A stretch of DNA of 64,000 nt from an uncultured Clostridia bacterium (GCA_947631185.1 CANRKJ010000002.1:42283-106282), one strand, 5' to 3'; counted from the first letter of the stretch, positions 10,348 through 21,489 are shown. Made by a program: numbers and translations. The notes: a model not told the origin generated them from the letters alone.

Positions 10348-10542
10348 ATGATTATGGATGAAAATGGAAATTATTCAGTCGCTCTAAATATAGTAGATAT
10401 GAAGATTGCAAATTTAAATATGAAAATTTTAGAAAAATCTACTCCAGAATTAGAGAAAGAATTGGATAAATATTTAAAAATAAAAAAAGAAATTTATAAA
10501 GGGAATACATTGATAATGAAACAAATTATTAATGGTAAATAA
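10348..10542 (+). CDS. small protein, candidate antitoxin partner of zeta-like kinase
   Basis: 64 aa, helical, immediately upstream of the zeta-like ORF (6-bp gap). Confidence 0.5.
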   Translation: MIMDENGNYSVALNIVDMKIANLNMKILEKSTPELEKELDKYLKIKKEIYKGNTLIMKQIINGK

Positions 10543-10548
10543 AAATAA

Positions 10549-11709
10549 ATGATTGATTTAAAAGAAAAATTAAAAAAAATAATTGAACAGGAAACTGAAA
10601 GAAAGCATTTTTGCGTTATAGGCTCAAATGGTATGTTAGAAAAAAGTGTAGAACTTATAAATAAGCTTTTTGAAAACTATGAAAAGGTAAATGATTTAAA
10701 ACAGGATTTCAGTAATTTACCTAAACAAGGAGAGCTAATTTTATTAGTTGCACCTACAGGAGCAGGCAAAGATAGTGTTGTAATAAGATTAAATTCTAAA
10801 AATCTTGAAAAGAATTATATAGAATTAAATATAGATATGTTTAGACATTATTTTCCTATATTTATTCCAGATTCAGATGAGCTTACAGATATAACTTTTG
10901 CTAAAAAAACTAATGAATTTTCTTATGAAATATATATTACTATTCAAGAAATCATATTACAAGAATTTCCTGGAACAAATGTAATAATTACTGGTACTTT
11001 AAGAGAAAATGATTGGATTGAAGAATCAATAAAAAAATACAAGCAAAACAAAAATACTAATTATAAAGTTAAAATATTATCTTTAGCTGTTCCTGAAAAT
11101 GAAAGTGAAATGTCATCTATTAAAAGATATATATCAATTGTAGATGATCAACTAAATAATAATCCAGAATTTATTCCAGGTACTGCTAGATATACTTCAA
11201 AAAAATATCATGATGAAACTTATGAAAGATTTCCAGACAATCTTTTATATTTTGAGAAAAAATTTAAAGAAACTCCTGGTAAACTTATTGATGCAATTGA
11301 AGTATATAGAAGGAGCAAAATAATAAATGATTATGAAGAAAATACTCTAGTTTATTCTTCAGAAAGAGATAATAATAAAACTGCAGTTATGGCAGTAAAT
11401 GAGTTGAGAGAAAAAAAAGCTGAATATAATATAGATGAAATAGAAATGTTACTAGATGTAACTATAAAAAATTCAAGTTACTTAATATCTCAAGATACTT
11501 ATAGTGAAATAATATTAGCTTTTTTAAGATATGTTGCAAAAGCTTGTGAAAAAAACAAAAATGTTTTAATCAAAAATAAATCTGTAATAACAAAATTATT
11601 ATATACAATTGATTCAACTTCAAAGTATTTAAAGATAGATCAAAGTCTTGAGGAAATAATATCAAATTTAGCTGAGTCTATAGGATATACCAGAAATATT
11701 ATAAAATAA
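10549..11709 (+). CDS. zeta-toxin (PezT)-like kinase with C-terminal extension
   Basis: Walker A ILLVAPTGAGKDSVV, ELNIDMFRHYFP, NVIITGTLREN: zeta-toxin signature motifs. Confidence 0.7.
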   Translation: MIDLKEKLKKIIEQETERKHFCVIGSNGMLEKSVELINKLFENYEKVNDLKQDFSNLPKQGELILLVAPTGAGKDSVVIRLNSKNLEKNYIELNIDMFRHYFPIFIPDSDELTDITFAKKTNEFSYEIYITIQEIILQEFPGTNVIITGTLRENDWIEESIKKYKQNKNTNYKVKILSLAVPENESEMSSIKRYISIVDDQLNNNPEFIPGTARYTSKKYHDETYERFPDNLLYFEKKFKETPGKLIDAIEVYRRSKIINDYEENTLVYSSERDNNKTAVMAVNELREKKAEYNIDEIEMLLDVTIKNSSYLISQDTYSEIILAFLRYVAKACEKNKNVLIKNKSVITKLLYTIDSTSKYLKIDQSLEEIISNLAESIGYTRNIIK

Positions 11710-11747
11710 TCTTTCTGGTTTTTGTATAACTAAAAAGAGGTATTTTA

Positions 11748-12308
11748 ATGAAAGAAAAATTTTTAATTTTTGAGGATGAAAAAATTAATTTTAAAAAAAC
11801 TATAAATATTTTGTTATTAGTGATGGTATTTAGTGGATTTTTTGGTTTTCTTTATGAAACTATTTTTTACAGAATTGATTTAGGATATTTTGTAAAAAGA
11901 GGTTCTACTTTTGGACCATGGATACCAATATATGCAGTTGGGGGATTATTGATTGTAAGTTTATCATATAGATTTCGAAATAACCCTTTTAAAGTCTTTT
12001 TAATAAATTGTGTTATTACAGGAGTTTTAGAATATTTTGTTGGATACATTTTATACAAATTTTTAAATTTACGTTTATGGGATTATAATACAGAAATATG
12101 GAATTTTGGTAATATAAATGGTTATATATGCTTTCGTTCAATTGCTTTTTTTGGAATTTCTAGTTTAATTTTAATTTATGGTTTGGTACCAATTTTAAAA
12201 AAAATATCTGGCAGTATATCAGAGAAAGTTATGAGTATTATTTCGAATTCTTTATTTGGATTATTTGCATTAGATATTATTATATATATCATTTACAGCA
12301 TTTTATAA
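11748..12308 (+). CDS. putative ABC transporter permease (CmpB/DUF1113-like) membrane protein
   Basis: FSGFFGFLYETIFYRIDLGYFVKRGSTFGPWIPIYAVGGLLIV... Confidence 0.75.
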   Translation: MKEKFLIFEDEKINFKKTINILLLVMVFSGFFGFLYETIFYRIDLGYFVKRGSTFGPWIPIYAVGGLLIVSLSYRFRNNPFKVFLINCVITGVLEYFVGYILYKFLNLRLWDYNTEIWNFGNINGYICFRSIAFFGISSLILIYGLVPILKKISGSISEKVMSIISNSLFGLFALDIIIYIIYSIL

Positions 12309-12422
12309 AATAATTTTAAAATAATACTTGTATTATTTATAAATATATAGTACAATATATCTTATAGTCCGCAATAATATAGATATAATTCCTATTGAAA
12401 ATATAGAAAGGGGGCCATCAAT

Positions 12423-12740
12423 ATGGTCGTAATAGGAAGATATTCGTATGAAGAGATTAAAGATCGGTTGGAGAAGTGTGAAGAGCTAGTATCTGATTTG
12501 GTGGTTAGTGGCAAATGCTATAAAGAATTAATCTACCAAGACAGTATGGGTTCAGAAGAACTCTTATGGCTGAGTCCTCTCGCAGTAATTGGAGTCCATC
12601 AACATGCTCAAGATAGTGAGTTGTATTTTGATTGGTATAACAACAACGTGGAATATTGCGAAAAGGAATTGAAGCACGGTCTGGAAAATATCTCAGATGA
12701 GAAGTGGGCATTAGTTGTTTCTATAAAACGAAATGATTAA
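12423..12740 (+). CDS. hypothetical protein, GC-rich compositional outlier
   Basis: Intact 105-aa ORF with GGGGG-like RBS and own terminator; atypical codon usage (in-frame CGG). Confidence 0.65.
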   Translation: MVVIGRYSYEEIKDRLEKCEELVSDLVVSGKCYKELIYQDSMGSEELLWLSPLAVIGVHQHAQDSELYFDWYNNNVEYCEKELKHGLENISDEKWALVVSIKRND

Positions 12741-12742
12741 TC

Positions 12743-12772
12743 AAAAAAGCGAATTTATGATTCGCTTTTTTT
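12743..12772 (+). terminator. intrinsic terminator
   Basis: AAAAAGCGAATttatGATTCGCTTTTTT. Confidence 0.85.
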
Positions 12773-12839
12773 ATATAATTTGATATTTAGAAGATAAAAA
12801 ATTCATAGTAAAAATATTTGACAAACTGCTTAAAGTAAT

Positions 12840-13075
12840 ATAAAATAATTATAATTTAATTTAGCTGTGATTTAAAAAGAAACAAAGTAGAATTTTAAAT
12901 CTATTTATAGAGATGTATTGGTTGGTGAAAAATACAAATATTTAAAATTTGAATTACACTTCTTATAATGGCTAACGCTGAAGACTTGCGAAAAGTTATA
13001 ATGAGGCAATATTCGATTATTGTAAATAAAGGTGGTACCACGGTGAGCACACGTCCTTTTGGATGAGTGCTCTAT
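12840..13075 (+). promoter_or_regulatory. T-box leader (tyrosine)
   Basis: AAAGGTGGTACCACGG T-box core followed by terminator GAGCACacgtccttttggatgaGTGCTC; candidate UAC specifier in gaatTACact; directly upstream of tyrS. Confidence 0.9.
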
Positions 13076-13103
13076 TTGTTTATATAAAAAGGAGAATGAT
13101 ATT

Positions 13104-14264
13104 ATGGATAAGTTAGAACTTATTAAAAGAAAAGCTGTACAGATTTTTTCAGAAGAAGATTTGGAAAAGAAAATTAAAAGTGGAAAAAAATTAGTTATTA
13201 AATTGGGAGCAGATCCAAGTAGACCAGATTTACATATTGGACATAGTGTAGTTTTAAGGGTTTTAAGACAATTTCAAAATATGGGACATGAAGTAGTCTT
13301 TATTGTAGGAGATTTTACTGCTATGATAGGAGATCCATCTGGAAAAAGTAAAACTAGACCATCACTTACATTTGAACAAACTAAAAAATCTGCAGAAACT
13401 TATTTAGAACAAGCAACAAAAATTTTAGACAAAGATAAAACAAGAATTGCATATAATTCAGAATGGCTTTCAAAAATGACTTTTGAAGATGTAATAAAAC
13501 TTGCAGGAAAATATACTGTTGCTAGAATAATGGAAAGAGATGATTTTAAAAATAGATTTGAGAATAATCTTCCATTATCTATGCATGAACTTTTATATCC
13601 ATTAATGCAAGGATATGATTCTGTTGCTTTAAATGCAGATATTGAAATAGGAGGAACAGATCAAACATTTAATTTATTGGTTGGTAGAGAACTTCAAAGA
13701 AATTATGATCAAGAGCCACAAGTAGTTATGACATTCCCACTTCTTGTAGGTTTAGATGGAAAAGAAAAAATGAGTAAATCATTAGATAATTATATTGGTC
13801 TTTCAGAAACTCCATTTAAAAAATTTGAAAAAAGTATGAAAATACCTGATAATGTATTAAGACAATATTTTGAACTTGCAACAGATTTACCTACAGAAGA
13901 AATAGACCAAATAATGAGTGGAGATATTAGAGATGCTCATGTTAGGTTTGCAAAAGAACTTATAAATATGTATGATGACCCAAAAGATTTTGAGTTAGCT
14001 AAAAATAAATATAAAGAAATTGCAAGTGGTGAAATACCAGAAGATATTCCAACATGTAGGATATCAGAAAATAAGCTTAATATATGTGAGTTATTAGTTA
14101 GAGTTGGATTAGCTAATTCAAAAGGTGAAGCCAAAAGAATGATTGCTGGTAATGGAGTTAAGATAGATTTGCAAATACAAAAAGAAGTACAAGCAGAAAT
14201 TGATATTGTTGAAGGAAAAGTGGTTCAATTTGGAAAAAATAAATTTGTGAAAATAATTAAATAA
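13104..14264 (+). CDS. tyrS: tyrosyl-tRNA synthetase
   Basis: KLGADPSRPDLHIGHSVVLR, KEKMSKS, C-terminal S4 domain; start at 13104 with GGAG RBS. Confidence 0.95.
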   Translation: MDKLELIKRKAVQIFSEEDLEKKIKSGKKLVIKLGADPSRPDLHIGHSVVLRVLRQFQNMGHEVVFIVGDFTAMIGDPSGKSKTRPSLTFEQTKKSAETYLEQATKILDKDKTRIAYNSEWLSKMTFEDVIKLAGKYTVARIMERDDFKNRFENNLPLSMHELLYPLMQGYDSVALNADIEIGGTDQTFNLLVGRELQRNYDQEPQVVMTFPLLVGLDGKEKMSKSLDNYIGLSETPFKKFEKSMKIPDNVLRQYFELATDLPTEEIDQIMSGDIRDAHVRFAKELINMYDDPKDFELAKNKYKEIASGEIPEDIPTCRISENKLNICELLVRVGLANSKGEAKRMIAGNGVKIDLQIQKEVQAEIDIVEGKVVQFGKNKFVKIIK

Positions 14265-14290
14265 TATGATATTAGGAAATTTAATTCAAG

Positions 14291-14316
14291 GGCGCTCAAT
14301 GAGCGCTCAATTTTTT
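14291..14316 (+). terminator. terminator overlapping GC-rich palindrome of the GGGCGCTCA family
   Basis: GGGCGCTCaatGAGCGCTC + T6. Confidence 0.75.
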
Positions 14317-14372
14317 ACTTGAGGTTATTTTATAAATATTTTTGAATATAAATTTCTATAAAGGAGAAAGTT

Positions 14373-15296
14373 ATGGATATATATTTTGATGGACATTGTG
14401 ATACTTTATCTAAAGCTTTTGATGAAAATAAAGATTTAAAATCTAAAGATTTTGATTTTAATATTTCTAATTTAGATTTAAATATACCGAGAATACAAAC
14501 TTTAGCCACTTTTGTTAATCCAAGGTTTGAAAATGGATTTAAAAGAGCCAAAAATATTATTGATTATTATTATAATATAAATGATGATATAATTTTAATA
14601 AAGAATAAAAATAATTTAAATGATGTTCTAGAAGATAGAAAGATAGGTGTAATATTATCAATTGAAAATGGAAAAGCAATTGAGAACGATTTGAATAATA
14701 TTGATGTTTTTTTTGATAAAGGTATAAGAATGATGGGAATTACATGGAATGACGATAATTTTATAGGCTGTGGTTGTTATACAAAAGCTGATAATGGTCT
14801 TACAGATTTTGGAATTAAATATATAAAAAAATTAGAAGATAAAAATATTATAATTGATGTATCACATTGTTCAGAACAAACTTTTTGGGATACTTATAGG
14901 AATACTAATAAAATAATTGTTGCGACTCATTCTTGTTGTTATGGTATTTGTAGAAATAAAAGAAATTTAAAGGATAAACAAATAAAAGCTATTGCAAGTA
15001 GAGGCGGGATAATAGGAATTTGTTTTTCAAATATATTTTTAAATGAGTTTGGTAAAGCAGATGTTAAAGATTTAGTTAATCATATTGATTATATTATAAA
15101 CTTAGTAGGTGAGGACTATGTAGGATTGGGCTCTGATTTTGATGGATTAGAAAATGAACATAAACTAAAAGACATTAATAATGTGTCTAAAATTTTATTA
15201 TTAGAAGATGCTTTAATTAAAAAAAACTATACAAGAAAAAGAATTAATAAAATAATGGGTCTTAATTGGATTAGAGTATTTAGAAATATTATTTAA
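14373..15296 (+). CDS. membrane dipeptidase (M19 family)
   Basis: DGHCDTLSKAF, IDVSHCSEQTFWD, VGLGSDFDGL. Confidence 0.9.
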   Translation: MDIYFDGHCDTLSKAFDENKDLKSKDFDFNISNLDLNIPRIQTLATFVNPRFENGFKRAKNIIDYYYNINDDIILIKNKNNLNDVLEDRKIGVILSIENGKAIENDLNNIDVFFDKGIRMMGITWNDDNFIGCGCYTKADNGLTDFGIKYIKKLEDKNIIIDVSHCSEQTFWDTYRNTNKIIVATHSCCYGICRNKRNLKDKQIKAIASRGGIIGICFSNIFLNEFGKADVKDLVNHIDYIINLVGEDYVGLGSDFDGLENEHKLKDINNVSKILLLEDALIKKNYTRKRINKIMGLNWIRVFRNII

Positions 15297-15385
15297 TTAA
15301 ATATTTTAACAGTCTGACATAATAAAAAAATAAATATTGTTAAAGCCAATTCAATGTGATAAAATCTATTTCGAGGAGAAATAAA

Positions 15386-16529
15386 ATGAAATTTATGCAT
15401 TTGGCTGATTTACATATTGGTAAAACTATTTTGGAACAATCACTTATAGAGGATCAAGAATATATGCTTAATCAGATTTTAAAAATAATTGAAGAGGAAA
15501 AAGTAGAAATAGTTCTTATTGCAGGTGATATTTATGATAGAATTGTTCCTTCTAGTGAATCTGTTGAATTATTGGATAGTTTTTTGAATAATTTAATAAA
15601 AGGTTTGAAAGTTAAGGTTTTTATAATATCTGGAAATCATGACTCAAAAGAAAGATTAAATTTTGGTAGTAAGATTTTTGAAAACGATGGATTATATATT
15701 CAAACTACATATGATGGAAAAATAAGAAAAGTACAACTTGAAGATGAATTTGGAAAATTAAATATTTATATGATGCCGTTTGTCAAACCTGTTGATGTTA
15801 AGCAGTATTTTAAAAAAGAAATTAAGAGTTATGATGATGCATTTAAATATATAATGGAAAATGAGAATATAAATCAAAAAGAAAGAAATATAATTTTAGC
15901 ACATCAATTTATTACAAATTGTGGTATAGAACCTGAACAATGTGAATCTGAAACATTAATTATTGGTGGAACAGAGAATATCGATGTTTCATATTTTGAT
16001 AAATTTGATTATGTAGCTCTTCGGACATATACATGGACCTCAAAAAATTGGAAGAGATAATGTAAGATATAGTGGAACAATGTTAAAGTATTCTTTCTCA
16101 GAAGTTTATCATAACAAATCAGTACCAATAATAGATTTTAAAGAAAAGGGAAATTTATTTTATAAATTGGTTCCACTAAAACCACTTAGAGATATGAGAG
16201 TGATAGAAGGACCTATTGAAGAACTTTTAAAAAAAGAAAATTATAAAGATACAAATTTAGAAGATTACATTAGAGCTATCATAACGAATGAAGAACCTAT
16301 ATATGATGCGATTGGTCAAATTAGAAAAATTTATCCAAATACATTAAGATTGGATATAAAAAATAGTAAATCAGAATTGAATTTTAAAAGTTATTTTACA
16401 AAAATTGATAAAATAAAACATAAGAGTGAATTAGAATTATTTGAAGAATTCTTTGAATTTCAGAATAATGTTAAATTATCTGATAAGCAGAAAGAAATAA
16501 TGAAAGATATAATAAATGAAGTAAAATGA
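15386..16529 (+). CDS. sbcD: exonuclease SbcD, requires +1 shift at CGG 16022-16024
   Basis: ORFs 15356..16060 and 16080..16529 join by skipping C16022: FDYVAL|GHIHGPQKIGRDNVRYSGTMLKYSFSE. Metallophosphatase motifs ADLHIGK, GDIYDR, GNHDS. Confidence 0.9.
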
Positions 16530-16539
16530 TGGAGAAAAA

Positions 16540-19235
16540 ATGAAACCTTTAAAACTTGCAATGTGTGCTTTTGGACCTTATAAAGATGAGGTCAATATTG
16601 ATTTTGAGAAAATTGGAAATAATGGAATATTTTTAATAACAGGTGATACGGGGGCAGGGAAAACCACTATATTTGATGCTATATCTTATGCTCTTTTTGG
16701 AGAAGTTAGTGGATCTAATAGACTAGTTTCATCATTGCGTAGTAATTTTGCAGATGACAATGTTGACACATATGTAAATCTCGAATTTGAACATAAAGGA
16801 AAAGTTTACACAATAAAAAGAACTCCAGCATATGAACGTCACAAAAATAGAGGAGATGGAATTACAAAAAATGTTGCTGATGCTTGTATTATTTATGATG
16901 ATACTGTTATTTCTAAAATAAAAAATGTAGATGAAAAAATTGAAGAAATTCTAGGTATAAATGCAAAGCAATTTAAGCAGATAGCAATGCTGGCACAACG
17001 GAGAATTCTTAAAAATTTTATTTGCTGATAGCAAAGATAGAACTGATATATTTAGAAGAATTTTTGAAACAGATATTTATAATTTAATAACAAGAAAATT
17101 AGTTGATAAACAAAGAGAATATAAAGAAAATTTAAAAGAATTAAAAAATATTTTTGTAACTAATTTATCTAATATTATATGGAAAGAAACACCACTGGTG
17201 GTTAATGAACTACCTAAGAGAGAACTTAATAGATTAGATATAGAAGAAGTTTTTGAATTATTAAAAAATGAAATACAAATGAATAAAGAAAGTTTTAATA
17301 ATGTTAGTGATGAGTTAAATGATATAGAAAAAAATGAAAAAAAATTAGATGAAAAAATAAAAAAACAAATTGAAGAAAATAATAATATAGACAAGTTTGA
17401 AAAATTGCTAGAAATAAGAAAAAAGTTAGAAGAGAAAAAAGAATACATAGATAATCAAAAAACGGTTATTGAAAAAAATCAAAAGATTTTATCAATTGTT
17501 ATACCTAAAGAAGAGAAGGTATTATCTTTTACAAAAGAAGTATCTAAATTTGAAAAAGATATTCAGGATTTGAATAAAATAATTGAAAAAGAAAAAGAAA
17601 AAGAGAGATTGAATAAAACAAAAGAAAAGAAATTAGAAAAATTAAAAAAAATATTTTCTGATTATGAATTGTTTTGCGAAAATAAGAAAGAGTTAGAAAT
17701 AGAAAAATCTAAAATAGCAGAATTAGAAGAAACTAAGTTAGAAATAGATGAGGCTATTAAAATTTATGAAAATGTCTCAAAAGAATACAAACAATTAAAC
17801 TTAAAATATATTGAAGAAGAAGATAGGTTTTTTAAAGAACAGGCTGGAATTCTATCTGAAAAATTAAAAGATGGAGAGCCTTGTCCAGTTTGTGGAAGTA
17901 TTGAACATCCTTGTAAAGCTAAAAAAAGTGATAATTTATTATCAAAAGAAATGTTAGATGAGCTAAAACAAGAGTGTGAAAAAAAATGTGAGCAAAATAA
18001 TATAATAAAAAATAAAATAACTGAGATGAATTCAAAATATGAAGTTTTATTGAGTAAAATAGATGAAAATATTAAGGAAAAATTCGATTTGAAAAAGTAT
18101 TCTTCATTTATTGAAAGAAAATTAGTTGATTGTTTAAATAAGATTGAAAAATTAGAATTAGATTGTAGTAAAATATATTTTGAAATTTTTGGAGAGGATT
18201 TTGAAATAAGTTCTTTTGACTACGATAATTTGAAAAAGAATTTTGAAAAGTTAGTAAAAAGTGATAAAGAAAATCTTATAAAAAATCAAACTTTATTAAA
18301 AGATTATATATTCCAGAAAAAAAATAAAGGAAAAGATTTAGAAAAAGCTGAAAAAGATTATGAAAAAGCTTATATGAGTTTGGGATATGAGAACGAGAGA
18401 GAGTTTAAAGAAAAAGTTTGGAATAAATTGAAGATTAAGCAAGTTGAGAAAGAAATTGAAACATATAATAATAATGTAACAGAAAATAAAATTAAAATCT
18501 TAGAATTAGAGAAAAAAGTAAAATCAAAAGAAAAAGTTGATATTGAAAAAGACAAAATATTGCTTTTAGAAATACAAAAAAGTCTTAAAGAAAAGAAAAA
18601 ACAATTTATAGATAATAAAGGAATTTTGGATAATAATAGAAGAATGAATTTAGCTTTAAAAAATACTTCAGAGGAGTTATTAAAGAAAATTGATGAATTT
18701 GTTATTTATGATGAGCTTTCAAGAACTTCTGCTGGTATGTTAACAGGAAAGAGAAGAATTGAATTTGAACAATATGTACAAACTGCGTATTTTGACATGA
18801 TAATAAATGAGGCTAATAAAAGATTTTCAAAAATGACAGATGGAAGATATCTTCTTATTAGAAGAGAAGTAGCAGAAAAAATTTCAGATAGAATGGGACT
18901 AGATTTAGAAGTTATAGATAATTATAATGGAAAGAAAAGAGATGTAAAATCTTTATCTGGTGGTGAATCTTTTAAAGCAGCTCTTTCATTAGCATTGGGA
19001 TTATCAGATGTTATACAAAGTTATTCTGGTGGAATAGTAGTAGATACTTTATTTATAGATGAAGGATTTGGATCTCTTGATGCAGAATCTAGAGAACAAG
19101 CAATTGTTACTTTGAATTCTTTAATAGAAGGTAATAAGCTTATTGGGATAATAAGTCATGTTACAGAATTGAAAGATAGAATAGATAAGAAGATTGTAGT
19201 AACTAAAACATCGAATCGGAAGCAAAATTGAATAA
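16540..19235 (+). CDS. sbcC: exonuclease SbcC, requires +1 shifts at CGG 16999-17001 and CGG 19217-19219
   Basis: Skipping C16999 gives KQIAMLAQ|GEFLKILFADSKDRTDIFRRIFETDIY (Q-loop region); skipping C19217 gives VVTKTSN|GSKIE*. Walker A GDTGAGKTT, CPVCGS hook, LSGGESF signature, Walker B FIDEGFGSLD. Confidence 0.9.
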
Positions 19236-19306
19236 AATATATTGCAAAAAAAATGCCTTTAATGTTATAATAACTACATAAATTACAAAGGAGAAATGCA
19301 AAACTG

Positions 19307-19927
19307 ATGAAAGGGAGAATAATCAGAAATTTTTGTTTATTTAGTTGGATTATATTATCATTAATTTTAATGATAAAAGGTGCAAATAATGGAATAAAAT
19401 ATATTATTTTAATAGCTATAGGCTGTTTGATAGAAATTATTGGCATCTTAGAAATATATAATAGTATTAATGGTTGGTTTGTTTTTGATTTTGGTTTAAT
19501 TTTCTATATTTATCCTGTACTAAAAGTAATGGAAATTAGCTTTAATTCTAATATAATTAAGCAAATTATTTTATTTTTTGGTTTTTTAATTGCAATGGAA
19601 TTATTTTTTGATGATTCATTAAGAAATAAAAGAGTAAAAAGAAAATGTACAATCCCTTTTGAGGCAAAATGTATTAGTTTTGCTCAAGCTGGAGCTTCTA
19701 CATACATTCCAATATATAGATATCATATTAATGGAAAAACTAATATGTTTTATGGTAATAGTTTATCTAGTGCAAATCCAAGGTTAGGAGAAGTAATAAC
19801 AGTCTTTGTTAATAGAAAAAATGAAAATGAAGTTTATTGTCCAACTGCAAAAGCGATTTTAATGCTTAGATATATTATAGGATTTATTATACTAACTTTT
19901 TCAACAGGAGCTTTAATGATTTTATAA
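19307..19927 (+). CDS. membrane protein (DUF3592-like)
   Basis: TM helices flanking a YIPIYRYHINGKTNMFYGNS segment. Confidence 0.45.
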   Translation: MKGRIIRNFCLFSWIILSLILMIKGANNGIKYIILIAIGCLIEIIGILEIYNSINGWFVFDFGLIFYIYPVLKVMEISFNSNIIKQIILFFGFLIAMELFFDDSLRNKRVKRKCTIPFEAKCISFAQAGASTYIPIYRYHINGKTNMFYGNSLSSANPRLGEVITVFVNRKNENEVYCPTAKAILMLRYIIGFIILTFSTGALMIL

Positions 19928-19937
19928 AGGAGAATTT

Positions 19938-20381
19938 ATGTTAAGAGTAATTACAAATTCAGAAGATGAAACCATAAAATTGGCAAAAAAAATTGCAAAA
20001 CAAATAAACGAAAATACAATAATTATTTTAATAGGTGAATTGGGTTCAGGTAAAACAAAATTTACAGAAGGAATTCTTACATATTATGGGCTTGAAGAAG
20101 AGATTTCAAGTCCTACTTTTACGCTTGTGAATGAATATAATACAAGTAATTTTAATATATTTCATTTTGATTTATATAGATTAGCTGATATAGATGAATT
20201 TTATTCTATTGGAGGAGAAGAGTATTTTGAAAAGGGAGCTTGTATTATTGAATGGGGAGAAATGATTGAGTCAGCTTTACCAAAGGATTATATAAAAATA
20301 GTTTTTTCTAAAGATAATCAAGATGAAAATAAAAGAATAATAGAAATAGAGTTTTTTGGAAAATCAGAAATAAAACTATAA
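19938..20381 (+). CDS. tsaE: tRNA t6A biosynthesis ATPase TsaE
   Basis: LIGELGSGKTKFTEGIL, SPTFTLVNEY, HFDLYRL. Confidence 0.95.
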   Translation: MLRVITNSEDETIKLAKKIAKQINENTIIILIGELGSGKTKFTEGILTYYGLEEEISSPTFTLVNEYNTSNFNIFHFDLYRLADIDEFYSIGGEEYFEKGACIIEWGEMIESALPKDYIKIVFSKDNQDENKRIIEIEFFGKSEIKL

Positions 20382-20393
20382 GAGGTAAATAAT

Positions 20394-21044
20394 ATGAAAA
20401 TTTTAGCAATTGACACTACCTCTAAAATTTGCTCTGTAGCACTTTTAGAGGATAATAATTTGATAGATGAAATAAATTTGGATAGTGGACTTACACATTC
20501 TGAAAATTTGATGCCTATTGTAAAACAAATACTAGAGAAAAACAAATTAACTATAAAAAACATAGAATTAATAGGAGTTGATTGTGGTCCTGGTTCATAT
20601 ACCGGAATTAGAATTGGAATAGCTTCTGTAAAAGCAATTGCAGAAATTTGTAAAATTCCAGTAGTTTCTGTTACTTCATTAGAAACTTTAGCAAAAAATG
20701 TTGATTCAAAAGGTATAATTGCAAGTATTATTGATGCAAGGAATAATCAAGTTTACTTTGGAGTTTTTGATTCTAATTATAATAAGTTAGAAGAATATTT
20801 AGCAGATGATATAAATTTTATAATAGAAAAATTAAGGAAATATGATAATTTAACATTAGTTGGTGATGGAGCTCTTTTGCATGAGGAAATATTAGTTGAT
20901 AGCTTGGAAAATATTGGATTTTCTTATATTAGTGAGCAATATGCAAGAAATGTAGGATATATTGCTTATAAAAAATATATAGAGAATAAAGATGTAAAAG
21001 ATGCAGATACTATTTTACCAATATATTTAAGAAATAAGATGTAG
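20394..21044 (+). CDS. tsaB: tRNA t6A biosynthesis protein TsaB
   Basis: MKILAIDTTSKICSVALLEDN..., GVDCGPGSYTGIRIGIASVKA. Confidence 0.95.
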   Translation: MKILAIDTTSKICSVALLEDNNLIDEINLDSGLTHSENLMPIVKQILEKNKLTIKNIELIGVDCGPGSYTGIRIGIASVKAIAEICKIPVVSVTSLETLAKNVDSKGIIASIIDARNNQVYFGVFDSNYNKLEEYLADDINFIIEKLRKYDNLTLVGDGALLHEEILVDSLENIGFSYISEQYARNVGYIAYKKYIENKDVKDADTILPIYLRNKM

Positions 21045-21048
21045 GTTT

Positions 21049-21489
21049 ATGGAAAATATTATAGTAGAAAAAATGACAATAAAACATTATAATTTAATAA
21101 AAGATATTTTAGAGAATGAATTTGACGATTTTTGGAATCCCAAAATATTGAAGGAAGAATTAGAAAATATAAATTCTAGATATATAATTGCAAAGAAAAA
21201 CGATGAAATAGTTGGTTTTGCTGGTATAAAATACAACTATGAAAATGTTGAAATAATGAATATAGTAACTAAAAGAAACCAGAGAAGAAAAGGTATAGCT
21301 AGAATTTTATTAAAAAAACTAATAGAATGTTCAAAAGAATTTAATATAAATAAAATATCATTAGAAGTAAATGAAAATAATTTACCTGCTATAAATTTAT
21401 ATAAAAAAATGGGATTTGAAGTCGTAGGTCTAAGAAAAATGTACTATAATGGAAAATCGAATGCAATTCTTATGGATTATTATTTATAA
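21049..21489 (+). CDS. rimI: ribosomal-protein-alanine N-acetyltransferase (GNAT)
   Basis: GNAT fold, NQRRKGIARILLKKLIE, LEVNENNLPAINLYKKMGFEVVGLRKMYY; adjacent to tsaB. Confidence 0.9.
   Translation: MENIIVEKMTIKHYNLIKDILENEFDDFWNPKILKEELENINSRYIIAKKNDEIVGFAGIKYNYENVEIMNIVTKRNQRRKGIARILLKKLIECSKEFNINKISLEVNENNLPAINLYKKMGFEVVGLRKMYYNGKSNAILMDYYL

Noticed and set aside
12505-12711. Minus-strand 68-aa ORF opposite 12423..12740
   Set aside because: Fully antisense to a better-supported plus-strand gene with RBS and terminator.
17077-17448. Minus-strand Ser/Phe-rich ORFs within sbcC (also 18370..18555)
   Set aside because: Antisense shadows of Glu/Lys-rich coiled coil.
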